Assembly (NCBI RefSeq): GCF_030272615.1
Contig: NC_081415.1
Location: forward strand, 505,193,373-505,257,372
DNA length: 64,000 nucleotides
Source: Cryptomeria japonica
Lineage: Eukaryota; Streptophyta; Pinopsida; Cupressales; Cupressaceae
Direction: 5' to 3'
Shown: positions 35,662-47,579 of the stretch, piece by piece
Layout of the letters: each line of letters starts with the position of its first letter
Numbering within the stretch: the first letter of the stretch is position 1
Notes under the pieces: model-generated
The model's database searches: none
Told to the model about the DNA's origin: nothing
What the model saw: only the letters and a program-made list of their open reading frames with translations
Position numbers and translations under genes: made by a program

Positions 35662-35906
35662 AATCTTCTTTAATTATGATTTATGTTCTTAGATCTGAGT
35701 ATTTTTTTAATTTCAAATTCAAATTTACATTTACAAGTTTCAATTTCGTGCAAATTTCAAAAAAAATTAGAGGTTAATTTTGTTAAATCCCTAATTTTTC
35801 AATTCAAAATTGAACTTTTGGATAGCTTGATTTGGATCATTAATTTCAGATATAATTTAGGAACACATTTCACTCATAAATTTATTTTTCTAAATCGACA
35901 TTTAGA

Positions 35907-37932
35907 GTGCTTTCATTGGTTAAAATTGAACATTTCCTTCTATTTTGCATATGTTATCATTTGAAAGAGGAAAATTTTTATCTTGATGCATTATTCCCTA
36001 AATGTGATAATGGGTTAGCTTCCCTTGTTTCTATTTTCCCCTCTCTTAAAGATCCTCCTCCTATCTATGATAACATTTTAGTGCCTAAAATATTTGTTAC
36101 CAATCCCTTCAAAATTTTCCCATGCTCTAAGGATGAAGATTTGAAGAGTGATCTTGACAATTCTCCGAAAATGTGCCCTTATCATCTAGCTATCTTAGAG
36201 GAAGAGGATGATATCATAAACACTTGTATTAATGTTATTTTACCTTCCCTAGATGATGCCTCTCTAAGTGAAAAGGTATTTATGGACATTGACTTATCTT
36301 CTCCTAAATTTGGTTTTACCAATGGGGGCATGTTGTTACAACAAGAGGTTATGAGAACTTCTTCCAAAGATCTCCTTCCTAAGCATGAATCTTTGGAGAA
36401 AGATATTCATCTCCCTCCTAAAGAGTACTCCCCTCATGAGGTTCATTTTGTGCAAGAAGATGGTATTGTCCCTACTTTTCCTAGTGATGGTATCTCCTCT
36501 TTTGAATTCAACAAAATTCCCACTAGAGATAATGCATTAATGAGAAATGCTTTCCCTTCTCCTAAAGTTTGTCTTACCCCTAAAGATGCCTTAGAGAAAT
36601 AAGATGAAACCATGAACAATTTCCTTAATGCTCTCTCCCCTAAAGATCCTATTGAACACATTTTGAGGCAAGAAGATGATGTAAACACATGTGTTGATGC
36701 TCTCCTTCCTAAGGATGAAGAGTTAATGAACAATGTTATACCTTCTCCCAAAATTGGCAATAACAATAAGGACATCTTTGTGCAAGATATTTCTAATACT
36801 TTCTTCAATGATCTCACTATTTGGGATGAACCATTAGAAGAAGGTGTTGATTATTCTCTCCCCCATGAGAGAACCCTAACTGAAGGGGATAAAATCACGA
36901 TTGATAACTCCCTTGATAGCATCTCACCTTCCATGAATCTCAATCATTGTTTCTCTAAAGGTAAACCATCTCCCTCTCCTCAACTTGATTCTACTCAGAA
37001 GGATACCCTAGTTCAAGATAATATGGTTAACATCTTTTTCAAAGATCTCCCTCTCAAAGGTGAGACTTTAAAGAGTAATTTTGATCCTTCTCCAAGAGAG
37101 TTTATTCCCCATGTAGATCCTTTGGTGATAGAGGATGATGTGAGCTTTCCTAAAACATCAATGCCTACTCCTAGTCTCTCTCCTAAAATTGGTCTTATCT
37201 ATGATAACATTTTAGAGCAAGAAGAGACTATCAACAATTATTTCAACAATCTTGTTCATTCTTCTTCTAAGGACACCTTTGATATTCCTTAACCATCCTC
37301 AATCTATTTTATACATATGATTGAAACACCTAATAAACCCCTCTTCATAGTTCAAGGTGCTTCTTCTTCTCAAACTTCCCCACCTAAGCCTCTCTTAGTG
37401 GTTCAAGGTGGTTATGCTAACGATTCTTTTTTCACTCCTAATAAATCTATTATTATTGTGCAAGGTGGTTATCCTACTAATATCCCTTATGAGTATGCTA
37501 ATAAAATTACTAGAGAGAGTTATCATGTGGTTGCTCATATCTACAACACAAGAAACAATAGACAACCTAGTCCTCCTCCCATTATCCTAACTTTACTTTC
37601 TCCCTCTCAACCTATTCTTCCACAAGCACCTCGTATATCAAATCTTAGAAAGGAGTGTGAACTCATTACTTAAAGCTACTCTTGCCAAGATTTCTATTTG
37701 GGATTTGGTTCAAACTTCACCTTCTTATCATGGGATGTTACAAGATGCTTTGAAAAACTTAGATGTCCCACCTACAGTGACACCTAATAACATGTTCACT
37801 CTGATTGATCCTACAAACAAACCCAAAGCTCAAATTGTATTCTCACAAGATGAGTTACCTTCTCCTAAAATCCAAAATAAATATGATCCTCTTATGATTG
37901 TGGTTATTATCCATGATAGTGCTATAAGATGA
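35907..37932 (+). pseudogene. Element B leader ORF with internal protein repeats
   Basis: Two long open pieces (35907-36602 and 36612-37292, separated only by a TAA at 36600) are followed by 37317-37673 and 37657-37932 in shifted frames. The protein is acidic and holds diffuse repeats in which SPK or SPR, a Val/Ile-Gln-Asp/Glu motif and NxFFxDL recur about every 40-45 residues (e.g. NTFFNDLTIWDEPLEE, NIFFKDLPLKGETLK, NNYFNNL). The later part has VVQGGYANDSF and IIVQGGYPTN repeats and the YNTRNNRQPSPPP linker also present in A. I find no Gag core or zinc knuckle. Function unknown. A structural role is a guess from position. Confidence 0.7.
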
Positions 37933-39162
37933 ACCATTGTGGACAATGGATCTAGCCTTAATGTTTGTGGTGTAGACTTATTGGATAATATTAATGTGGA
38001 TAATTCTCTCATCGAACCTTCTTCTCTTAATATTTGAGGTTTTGATAATGTGGCTAAAAAATGTCTAGGTATCATTACCTTGCCTACTAATGTAGGTCTT
38101 GTTGTGTTACCTACACCCATTTATGTTATTCCTAGTAATTTGACATACAACCTTCTATTAGGGAGACCTTGGATTCATATCATGCAAGTTTTCCCCTTAA
38201 CTTTGCATAGGCGAGTCAAATTCATTTATAAAAATACGACATACACCTTGTTAGTTGATACCAAACTTCAAGAAGCATTAAAATATGGATCTTCTTGTTC
38301 AACTAATTCCCATTCTTCTTCCAATCCTTCTACTTCTTCAAATGCATCCATTCCCTTTGATGATGTTGTTCCTTCTAGTACTCTTGATTCTTCTACTCAA
38401 TTGGAATCTCTTCCCAAAGCTATCTTTTCTCCCGAAGAAGTGCTCACAAATGATGATTGGGGATCTCTAGACTTTTACCCTACTTTTATAGGAGAATATA
38501 GGGTACCTTGTAATAGATATAAGACTAAGAAGGAGAAATCTAAGGAGGAACCCAAAGAGCAACCCATCTTGTCTAAACAACTAAGTAACCATTTTATGGT
38601 TGCTTCTAATTCAAATGATTCTTCAAATCCTTCCTCTAATTCATATAGCACTGAAACCTATGGGGCATCACCATATCTTTCTGATTTGGCATCCCTTTAT
38701 GGTCCTGGTTTTCACATTTTAGCTAAGAGTGGATATGATGGCAATGGTTGTGGCGCAAATGAACAAGGAATTAAAGTTCCTCTAGAACATGATACACATG
38801 AAGCTTCATTTGTACTTGGATATAATCCTTCTAAGCCCACCAAAGAATATAAAAGACCATCTCTCAATTTGAATGCTATATTTAGTAGTGATGATAACCT
38901 CACCTCAATTAAATCATCTTTTACTTCTTTCAATGCTCATCCACCTCATAAGGAAATCTTGGTGATGAACAAATCTCTTTATGAATCTCCTCAAGAGATT
39001 TCTAATTCCACTTATGATATTTTATCTTCTACTCATTCTAAAATCCCTTCGCCTATGAATAAGGCTCTAATGAATTATACCTATCCCTCTCCTAAGATTT
39101 CTTGTGTGCAAGAGAAGTATGAATTAGTGGCCTATTATTCTCCTATAAAATTATCTTTCTAA
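37933..39162 (+). pseudogene. Element B retropepsin and G-patch protein
   Basis: The protease site TIVDNGSSLNVCGVDLL begins right after a TGA at 37930. A TGA at 38036 interrupts the domain, and the long open piece 38050-39162 then carries NLTYNLLLGRPWIHIM. A Ser/Thr/Pro-rich linker follows, then the G-patch LYGPGFHILAKSGYDGNG at about 38697-38750, then a poorly conserved tail. Element A continues at this point into RT. Here the ORF ends with KLSF and TAA at 39160-39162, and no RT follows. Confidence 0.75.
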
Positions 39163-40701
39163 AGACTTTTTAACATTCATCATCTTATACATGTTTTTAA
39201 TCTCACTTATAGTAGATAATTTAACATGTTATTTTCAAATACCTCATTCAATCTATCATGTCTTTAAATAACATTAATGGCTATTATGTTGTTCATCATT
39301 ATGTGACATTGGTAGCTCACTTACTGGGGGCTCATTGTCATTCATGATGGTACAATTTGACGTGCAATCATACTTTTGGAAGCAACATGATAGCCTATTT
39401 CTATCTCATCTCTTCTCCCTATATATATGGGGGCAAGACTGATTTCAAACATCTCTCCTTCTTAAGATTAAAATTTCCCCTTTGTGAAGTAGTGTCTTCT
39501 ATAAGGATTTCTTATTGATTGTAGAGGTGTATTCATATTTGAATTCCTTCTCTCATATTGGAACAAGCATCCGTAATGGGGATCTTAAGTATATATCCTT
39601 AATTGGGACCTCCTCCTTGGTGTTGGAAGTCTTTTATCATTCATCAATTTCTTTTTTTCATTGAGTAGTATCTTTTATAATAAATGCTTCTATTTTGTGC
39701 AGTGCATATCCCTGATGAGGATCTCTTGCCTTCTTTTAGCAAAGTGTTGTTATAAATAATCTCTCTTTGATGTCATCTCAATCCTCTACTCTTTTCAAAA
39801 CTCTTTCATTCATTCGTTCTAGAAGATTTTATATTTGTCAAAGACAACTCCTCTTGAAGGTAGATGTCTTTTGAACAAATATCTCTTCTCCTCCAAGGAT
39901 CTCATGTACACTTATATAGCAAGATCTCTCTTTTGAACTATCTTATCCTTGCTTGAAGAGTATTCCCTCTCTTGATTGGATTTATGACATTGTTGCATGA
40001 TTTATATCTTCTTGGTATCTAAGGTAGGTATCCTTGTTCTACTTGCGCACACATGCACGAGGTTGAGTGGAACTAATGGTGTTCTCACTCTCCTCTATTA
40101 CATGGATCGCCCAGACAAATTATGGGGGCTAGTTTTCCATGTCCTTCTCTACATGGATCACCTAGTTTTATGGGTGAGATGTCCATGGTTCATTTTCTCT
40201 TCTCATGGATCACCAAAGTGTGTATTCGTGCTTTCTATCTCTTCTTCCTTTTCTTTGCATTTGTTTCCATTTAAATATTTTATCTTGTGTTAGAGAGCTC
40301 TCAAATCCTAACACTCTTTTTTGTGTTGGAATTGAGGCTTATTTCTCTTTCTTACCAAATTATTCTCCATTAATTTTTTATCTTGTATCAAATTTTCTTG
40401 TGAGCATTTGTCATCAATCTTCTTTCACAATTCGATGTGGTAAATATGATGATACCCTATTTCAACTCACTAAAATTAGCAAGCCGAAACAGGGGGGCAT
40501 ATAGCTACCCTCAAATTTTTATCACCTTCCTTAGTAATAATTTAGGTGATTTTGTGGTTTTATCTAACATGTGAATTTGTAGGGTGTGGATCCTAACTGT
40601 GTACTGCAGATACTACTGGGGGATTCATCCGTCAACTTGTGGATTTATCCTTTTTCAAATGATGTTTACTTTTCTGTACTTTAGCTTGCATATGCACGTA
40701 G
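39163..40701 (+). other. Element B 3' untranslated region
   Basis: I see no convincing gene here. It holds a block (39880-40075: TCTTCTCC..AAGGAT.., TATCTTATCCTTGCTTG, GATTGGATTTATGA) that recurs in diverged form at 62610-62780 in element E. A second block (40590-40700, ending TTGCATATGCACGTAGTG) recurs inverted at 43830-43930 in the element A 3' region. These matches show that A, B and E are one family. The segment stops at the LTR of element D. Confidence 0.7.
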
Positions 40702-41741
40702 TGTAATTAATTAAATAAACAATTATTTAATTAATCCCCTTCCCAATTTAATTGAATTCATTAGCAATTTGATTAAATTCTCCCATTCATCTACTTATTA
40801 ATAAATTTAAGGATTTATTTAATAGGTTCATTTCAATAATCCCTTTTGATTAATTAATCTGAATTAATTAGTCCTCCCCCCATTTAATTCATTCCTTCTA
40901 ATACCCTAATCAATTAAAACAAATCAATTTATGAGTTGTTGAAAGTTAATTAGCCTTTTCCTATTATTTGAATTTTTAAATTCAAATTACCCACATACTT
41001 CCTTATCCTAGCCTCATATGGGTTGGATATCCTCCCCTTGAGACAAATGGAACTTATGCCACATGTCTCCTCCCTTGGAAACTTTCCCTCTTATGATCAA
41101 GGCTCCTTGACACTTGTCACCAGAGAGATGACAAGTTTTCCTCCCTCCAACCTCCTCCAATTTGACCCTTGATATCTTCGGACTCAATCTTGACTGATGA
41201 TTTGTGCCACCTCACCCCTGGACTTGGAAATCCTATAAATATCCACCATTTTGGAGAACAAAAGGATCCCATCTCATATCATTTTATGAATTGTTATTAT
41301 AGGCACATCCATTCTAGCATATCATTTAGGCATTGTTATTATAGGCAATTGCATCTTAGATCTAGTTTAATTTGATCATATTCTAGCATAATTGTTGAAT
41401 CATATAGCATAATCAATCTCATATTCTAGCATAATTTCATCATCATCATAGATTAATCATGCATATCATTAGCTTCATTAGCCTCTTGGATCAATCTAGC
41501 ATAATCAATCTCATCTGGCTTGCATATTGTATTATTTTAAATCCTCTATCTAGGTGTAGTCAAGTCACTGGGATTGCTTATTCAGATCTGAGAGGAAATC
41601 CACACTCGCATCTCTTAGGAAGAGATAGGTCGCTTTGTCATGGTTTAACTTTTGTTTGATTTCAATTTGCTAACCATTCTTGTAATGATCTATTGAGTGT
41701 TTGTGATGCATTTGTAGGTACCCTACTTCACACACACGATA
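40702..41741 (+). repeat. D-type LTR, plus orientation, at the left inversion edge
   Basis: It begins TGTAATTAATTAAATAAAC and ends CACACACGATA. It carries a TATA box CCTATAAATATCC at 41232-41244. The same LTR is at 58743-59814 on the minus strand. Compared with that copy the first about 25 bases are missing. The base after it is not a primer site but GGAAC (41742-41746), which also lies beside the outer end of the other copy. I take this LTR as a recombinant: left part from element D, right part from a separate D-type LTR. Confidence 0.75.
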
Positions 41742-42150
41742 GGAACAATAACATTCAAATGCATGAAATCGATTTTATATTTTAATAGTATAATATTTCC
41801 AGAAAACATACTCAAAAGAATTTCATAGAAGGAATCCATAATAACAATTCACAGGGAATAATCTAAACAATATTTCCCTACAAAACTAACCATTCCCCCT
41901 ATCAAACCAAAATAAACTAATCCCCAATCAATCTTTGAGTTGCAACCACAAAAAACACATCTTCACAGGAAGGAAGCATTCAGTGTAAACAAGAATGTAA
42001 AAATTAAAAATCCATCGACCTTCAAATCGCAATCCAAAAGAGTCGAATCGAAGAGGAAGAAATTATGAATCCAAAACCACTCCAAAATCTTCAATCCAAA
42101 CCAAAAACATGAATCCAAAATCCAAAATAGTTCTTGCTGGTAACCCCCTG
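41742..42150 (-). other. Flank of element A, inverted
   Basis: This is about 400 bases with AT-rich and ATCCAAAA-type short repeats and no gene. By position it lay beyond the A 3' LTR before the inversion. It begins with GGAAC, half of a duplication whose other half is GTTCC at 59815-59819. Confidence 0.6.
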
Positions 42151-43806
42151 TGTAGGGGAAAAAGTGAGACTAAGTGCGGAAACCCTAATCCCACTCTAGT
42201 ACACACTCATGGAATACGAAAGAGCCTAGGGAGGTAAAGCACATCGACTACTTATTAGAGAGAGAGAGTTGTGGATTACCTCTTAGGTTTTCTATTCCTT
42301 TGTTGTAAGTGAGAGAGAGGAATGATGCACAATATAATCTAACCTAGAAAGAAAGTAAGCAAGCAAACCCTAATCTGAGAATGCAAATCAAAGAACAATT
42401 GATACATTGCTGAAAAGTACAGATCGGAAGGAAAAATCAAAGGTGCACTTGTGTCTAAAATCTGAGAAGAAATGTCAAGGACTAGGGTGCCATGCCACTG
42501 TCCTCATTCTGCAATTCTCGAGTTGAAACTGACAGGAGGGATTCTGAGACCTGCAAAGTGTTGTTCTGCCAATTCCTGCTGACAAAGGGCAGGACCATGG
42601 TGCCACGCCACTATCCTAGGTAGGACCAGGGTGCCATGCCCCTTTCCTTAGGGTTTTTGTTGAGATCTGCAACCCAGAACTATCCCTGTGTGCTCTTTTG
42701 GTCCTAAAACTTCCAGCAACACTCATATCTGAACCTATACCTGAAGCTAAAAAAGATGGTTTGGGGTGGCTATATAGGGTTTTGCCTTAGTCAAACCCTC
42801 ATGTTGGTGGTTTCCACCTCCATGAATAGCTAATAATGTATTGAAAATATGTGTGCAAGAGCCTTGTGTGTGTGCAAGACCCTAAGAATGAAAGTAAACA
42901 ACCTAGAGCAACCCTAAAGAGTAAACCCTAATTGATTATAATTGACAAAGTAAATGCTCTAAATACATGATGCAAAGTGATTTAAAGAATGAATATGAAT
43001 CAAAATGAATCTTATGCAAGGATATGAAAACAACATGAAACCATACCCAACCCCAAGGGAGAGGTACAAGCCAATCAGTGATCTCCTATTGTTCTTATAC
43101 ATCTTCCAAAGCCCCTAATTGATAAAATGATGCTTGATGAATATTTGATGGATGAATTTTGAATGTTTTTGAAGACATCAAAGATCTACTTTTTCGCTGC
43201 AAAGAAGGTTATAATGCTCCCAAAAACCTACTCTTAGATTCTTAGAAAATCCACCCTTTCAAATGAAGAAAGAGCGCTCTTAAGTATGAAACCCTAGATC
43301 TTAATTTCATGTTTAGGCCAACCTAGGATTTGAATTTCACACTGATATTTTGGAGTTAAGTATTATTATATCATAGGATTGTGCTCCCAAAATTTTAGGG
43401 AAAAAGACGCAGACCATGTGCATTCCCGCCATGGTCCTACCAACTTTTCACCAAATTTTTGGGGCCATTAGATATGATGATATTAGACCACATCCCAAAG
43501 TTACAGTTGACTTCAAGATGTTTTGATATATGAAATCGGACCTAAACAGTCAAAATAAGACATAATTAGGGTTTATGATTAAATGATTCATTGGAGGAAT
43601 AAGATGAAAAGGGGTACACTTAGGGTAAAGGGCCCAACTTTATAATATGTAAAGTGATGAGACATGACCTTAGATTTAATTAAATTAATTAATTAAATTC
43701 TTAAAGGGGAATTAGAAATGCAAGATGCAAGACACACTAAGGTGGGTGCTAACCTAAGTGTGAAATTGTACCACCCTAGCAAGGGTGTACAATTTATGAC
43801 ACTACA
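42151..43806 (-). repeat. 3' LTR of element A (inverted)
   Basis: It is 1656 bases long, starts (minus strand) TGTAGTGTCATAAATTG and ends CCCCTACA. It is preceded on that strand by a polypurine-type CTAGGGGCTAAA. It pairs with 7792-9450 by shared internal blocks. Confidence 0.85.
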
Positions 43807-44369
43807 TTTAGCCCCTAGTTTAGTGGTCATATGACACTACGTGCATATGCAAGATAAAGTACATAAAAGTAAACATCACTTGAAAAAAGGATATATCCAT
43901 AAGTTGTTGAACAAAGCCTCCAGCGGTATGTGTAGTACATAGTTAGATTTTGACAAAGCAAGTTCACAACAAGGCTTGATTACTTAGCCAAGCACGTTAT
44001 GGAACCAATTCAAAGTGAGAGCGAAAACTCATGATTCCAATGCCACCAACGGTGTGAGAATCAGAGCTTTCTAGTTCAAGATATGATAGATTGAAGAAAA
44101 AGTGAAAAAAATAGGGTTTTAACTTAAAAACATAAAGCGAAAAAGTGCATGACACATAAATATGAAAGTGACACCTTCATTTGTCACTTTCTAACTTTTT
44201 GGCACTATTCACTAAAGAGGAGCTCATATACAAGCCACGATGCCTTGATGCCGACTTGAGTGGCCTACGAGGATGGAGATCCTACGCCAATTCGTACTTG
44301 TCGTCTGACCACTCGATGAGGTGAGTTGACCATCTGTTGACTCCATTTGACTTTTTCATGTTTTCATAG
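43807..44369 (-). other. 3' untranslated region of element A (inverted), with polypurine tract
   Basis: On the minus strand it runs from the CTATG duplication of element B (44369) to the tract ACTAGGGGCTAAA (43819-43807) next to the LTR. The part at 43830-43930 repeats the B 3' region (TTGCATATGCACGTAGTGT, ATATATCCTTTTTTCAAGTGATG). I see no gene. Confidence 0.7.
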
Positions 44370-47300
44370 TGTGAGGGCGGGGAAAGCAAGATCAAGTGAC
44401 TAGGACCTAATCCCACTTTTGTCAACACATTGGGAATATGAAAGAGCCTAGGGAGATAGCTCACTTTGGCTACTTGTGAGAAAGAGAGGGCCAAGGATTA
44501 TCTCTTAGGGTTTCTATTGCTCTTGTTGTAAATGATGAGAAAAACTAGGGTTTGAATGATCAACTAAATTAGGAGATAAACAATGAAGCATAAATGAACT
44601 CAAAATTGCACAAACTTGCAGATCTGAAACTGAGATACTCAAAGCATGAAAGGGAGAGGATTATGAATGTGTACCTGATGCTGCAAATTGACCAAAACTG
44701 ACCTGGACTAGCATGTCATGCCACTGTCTTGTTTCTATAAAGTTCTGATGCCAATAGCTAACAAGATGAGAGGGGGGGTGAATCATACAAACTTAATCTT
44801 CCATAAAATCAACAGATTCAACCTCGGTATCTTATACTTCAGCAATATAACCAAAAACTGCTAAACATGCTAACTCATAAACACATAACCATCATAACAC
44901 ATATAACACCAGATTTAATGTGGAAACCCAAATAGGGAAAAACCACTGTGGGATTTCAGACCCACTAATAAATATACTCTTCTAGAGTATGCTCGGTTAA
45001 AAGCAAATCTTGTTAAAGATTACAAACACATTGCTAGATGTGACCCGGTTAAGGGATTTCCCTCAGACTTGTTAAAGTCTTGCACTTTGTTAGAAGTGAC
45101 CTTGTCAAAGGATTTGAAACACTCATTTAGAATGTTACCTTGCTAGAGGATTTACAAATAAGACTATTAAGTCCACTCAGTTAAAAGATTTTCTGTCACT
45201 TACAAAATAAACAACAGTAATAAAATATATCTGCAACTTCACATCTGAAATGCTAAAGCAGATTCTATTTGCTCAAAACAATCTTGTCATAGGACTTATC
45301 TTGTCCCTCTATTGGGCTCCCTACTCTGTTATTCAAACAAGTCTTCAAGCTTTTGTGCTCGGTAATCACTATGTAGCATCCTTGTGCTTACACTTGCCCA
45401 CCTTCATTGTTCATCAATAATTTCTTATTTATAAACAATTTGCTAACCGCTGAATCTCCATGATCACATTTCCCATGATCAATCATAGCCATCAGATCTT
45501 CAATCTTCACTAGGTTCAATGTATCCTTCGATCTGAAAACGTTTTACCTCACCTTGGAACTTGCATTCCTTCCTAGGAACTTGTGCTAGGTTATTGCAGT
45601 TCAATCTGTGTTGTAGATCTTCCTCTTGATTTTCCATTGCCATAGATCTTTAACAAACTTCATGCGTGGCATACCAATCATTTATTCATCTCCAACTCAT
45701 CAGCATGCTTCATTAAATAATGTTTTTATCCATCCAATGTGATCTATCATAACTCGGTTGCAGCTCGATAAATACTAAAATTTACTCGGTAGACATTTTG
45801 CCTTCATTAACCGATATCGATAACCTTAGGGTTTACCGACTAGGTTCCTTAGGGTTTACCGACTAGGTTCTTTGCTCGGTGACATAGTATAGTATTAACC
45901 TTACAATCAACAACATATGAAGGATATCAAAACAATCTAAACATCATGAACTCATCATTGTCTAACTCGGTAATAGTTGCCCATTGAATAACTTATTTCT
46001 CCCCTTATCCATCACATTCTTTCTGTGTCTTTTACCGACATCTTAATTCTCTTCAAATCAATCTTCTCAAGATATGGCAACATCATACTGAATCAAAATA
46101 TCAATTTCATGACATCAATGAAAAAATAATGTTATAAAGATAGTTATCATCCTTCTTAAGTTATATCAATAATCTTCAACAACCTTCTCAATATCCTTAA
46201 TGAATATCAACAATCTCCTTCTATTGAAATGCCAACAGTTTCTGTAGACAGGAGGCTACAACTGGGAAACTGCAAATCTGATGACTTGAAGCTGCAACCT
46301 GCAAAAATCACTGAAAAGTAGAGGGACCATGGTGCCATGCCACTATCTTGGGAAAGCCCAGGGTGCCATGCCCCTAAACTAGGCAGATTAGGGTAGATCT
46401 GATGATTCTGGGTGGTTCATGTGCCTTTTGCTGAGCTAAAAGTGCCTCTGGGTACTTGTTTCTGCACCTGCAACTGAAAAGGGAAGGTTTGGGTGGCTAT
46501 ATGGGGTTTTTCCTTTGTCAAACCCCTATGTTGTTTATTTCCACCTCCACAAATAACCGATAATGTACTGAAAATATGCATTCTAGAACCTTGTGTGTAT
46601 GCAAGATCCTAAAATGAAAGTAAACAATCTAGAGCAACCCTAAAGAATAAACCCTATTTGCTTGTAATTGAAAAAGTAAATGCTCTAAATCAATGATGCA
46701 AAGTGATCTAAATCATGAATGCAAATATGAAATTTTATTTAAAGAAGCTCATACAAAGACATGAAAATAGCATGAAATCATACCAATCCCCAAGGGAGAG
46801 ATATTGCCACAAGATCCCCTATTACTCTTTAATGTCTTCGAGGCTCCTAATTGATGATGAATGCTTGATGAAATGTTGTTGAATGTTTTTGAATGTTGTT
46901 GAAGACTCTACATAGGCTTCTCTTTCACTACATAGAAGGCTCCTTGTGCTCGCTCCAACATCCTTTTCATATATTTATGAGATGCCTTCAAATGAAGAAA
47001 GAGGGCTCTTATGTATGAAACCCTAGATCTTAATTTTGACATAATTTCACCTTTAGGCCGACCTAGGAATTGATTTTCCTACCAATATTTTGGGGTTAAG
47101 CATTATAATATCATAGAATTGTGCTCCCGAAATTTTGGGGAAAAATCCGAGGACCGTGACGGGAACGCACATGGTCCGACCAACTTTTCACCAAAATTTC
47201 AAGGCAGTTAGATATGATGATATTAGAGCGATACCCAAAGTTACAGTTGATTTCGAGGTGTTTTGATATGTGAAATTGGGTTTTAAATATCGAAATAGGA

Positions 47301-47518
47301 TATAATTAGGGTTTATTATTAAATGATTTATTGGAGGAATAAAATAAAAAGGGGCACACTTAGAGTAAAGGGAAATATGACTTTAGATTTAATTAAATTA
47401 ATTAATTAAATGCTTAAAGGGAAATAAAAATGCAAGATGCAAGGCACACTAAGGCGGGTGCTATCCTAAGTGTGAAATTGTACCACCCTAGCAAGGGTGT
47501 ACAATTTATGACACTACA
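44370..47518 (-). repeat. 3' LTR of element B (inverted), split by a solo LTR
   Basis: It starts on the minus strand TGTAGTGTCATAAATTG (47518) and ends CCCTCACA (44370). The sequence is interrupted at 44736-46237. Without the insert and one GTTTC the length is 1642 bases, against 1649 for the 5' LTR. CTATG follows on the minus strand. Confidence 0.82.
44736..46237 (-). repeat. Solo copia-type LTR inserted in the B 3' LTR
   Basis: It is 1502 bases long, begins on the minus strand TGTTGGCATTTCAATAG and ends near a C-rich tract. It resembles 32423-33814 and the copia LTRs. GTTTC occurs on both sides (44731-44735 and 46238-46242). The matching intact stretch in the 5' LTR at about 35265 has no insert. 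One end base has changed (TA for CA). Confidence 0.78.
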
Positions 47519-47545
47519 TTTAGCCCCCACTTTAGCGGTCATGTA

Positions 47546-47566
47546 GACCATTTTTAGGTGTATTCA
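47546..47566 (-). repeat. Stub of the 3' LTR of element D
   Basis: On the minus strand TGAATACACCTAAAAATGG follows a purine run AGAGGGGAAAAA (47579-47567). It matches the start of the D-type LTR at 59814 (TGTATACAACTAAAAATGG) with two differences. Element B sequence (ATGACCGCTAAAGTGGGGGC) begins a few bases later, so almost the whole 3' LTR of D is gone. Confidence 0.6.
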
Positions 47567-47579
47567 TTTTTCCCCTCTT

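Larger units (their letters stand above)
7792..43806 (+). mobile_element. Element A: Tat-lineage Ty3/gypsy retrotransposon, host of further insertions and part-inverted
   Basis: The plus-strand part is the 5' LTR, leader ORF, protease, G-patch, RT, RNase H, a second (archaeal-type) RNase H, integrase, and then an antisense PMD ORF. Two RNase H domains are the mark of the Tat lineage. Its 3' untranslated region and 3' LTR lie at 44369 down to 42151 on the minus strand because of an inversion. Copia (16849-23583), element C (23709-31510), a solo LTR (32423-33814) and element B (33989 onward) are inserted in it. All coding parts carry stops, so it is not active. Confidence 0.75.
33989..47518 (+). 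mobile_element. Element B: RT-less Tat-related element nested in A, broken by D and by the inversion
   Basis: B consists of the 5' LTR, a long leader ORF, protease, G-patch, a 3' untranslated part to about 40701 and, after the inversion, PPT and 3' LTR on the minus strand (47546-44370). No RT, RNase H or integrase can be found between the G-patch ORF end (39162) and the 3' region. The 3' part follows directly, so B looks like a non-autonomous family that relies on an A-type partner. The CTATG duplication supports single insertion into A. Confidence 0.7.

Noticed and set aside
39997-40504. Two overlapping plus-strand frames of about 100 codons in the B 3' region
   Set aside because: They are hydrophobic from T-rich DNA, have no domain, and the matching region of element E is not open.
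41169-41375. A 68-codon frame in the D LTR also seen at 59309-59103 (minus)
   Set aside because: It is present in both LTR copies only because the LTR is duplicated. It spans the TATA box and has no protein features.
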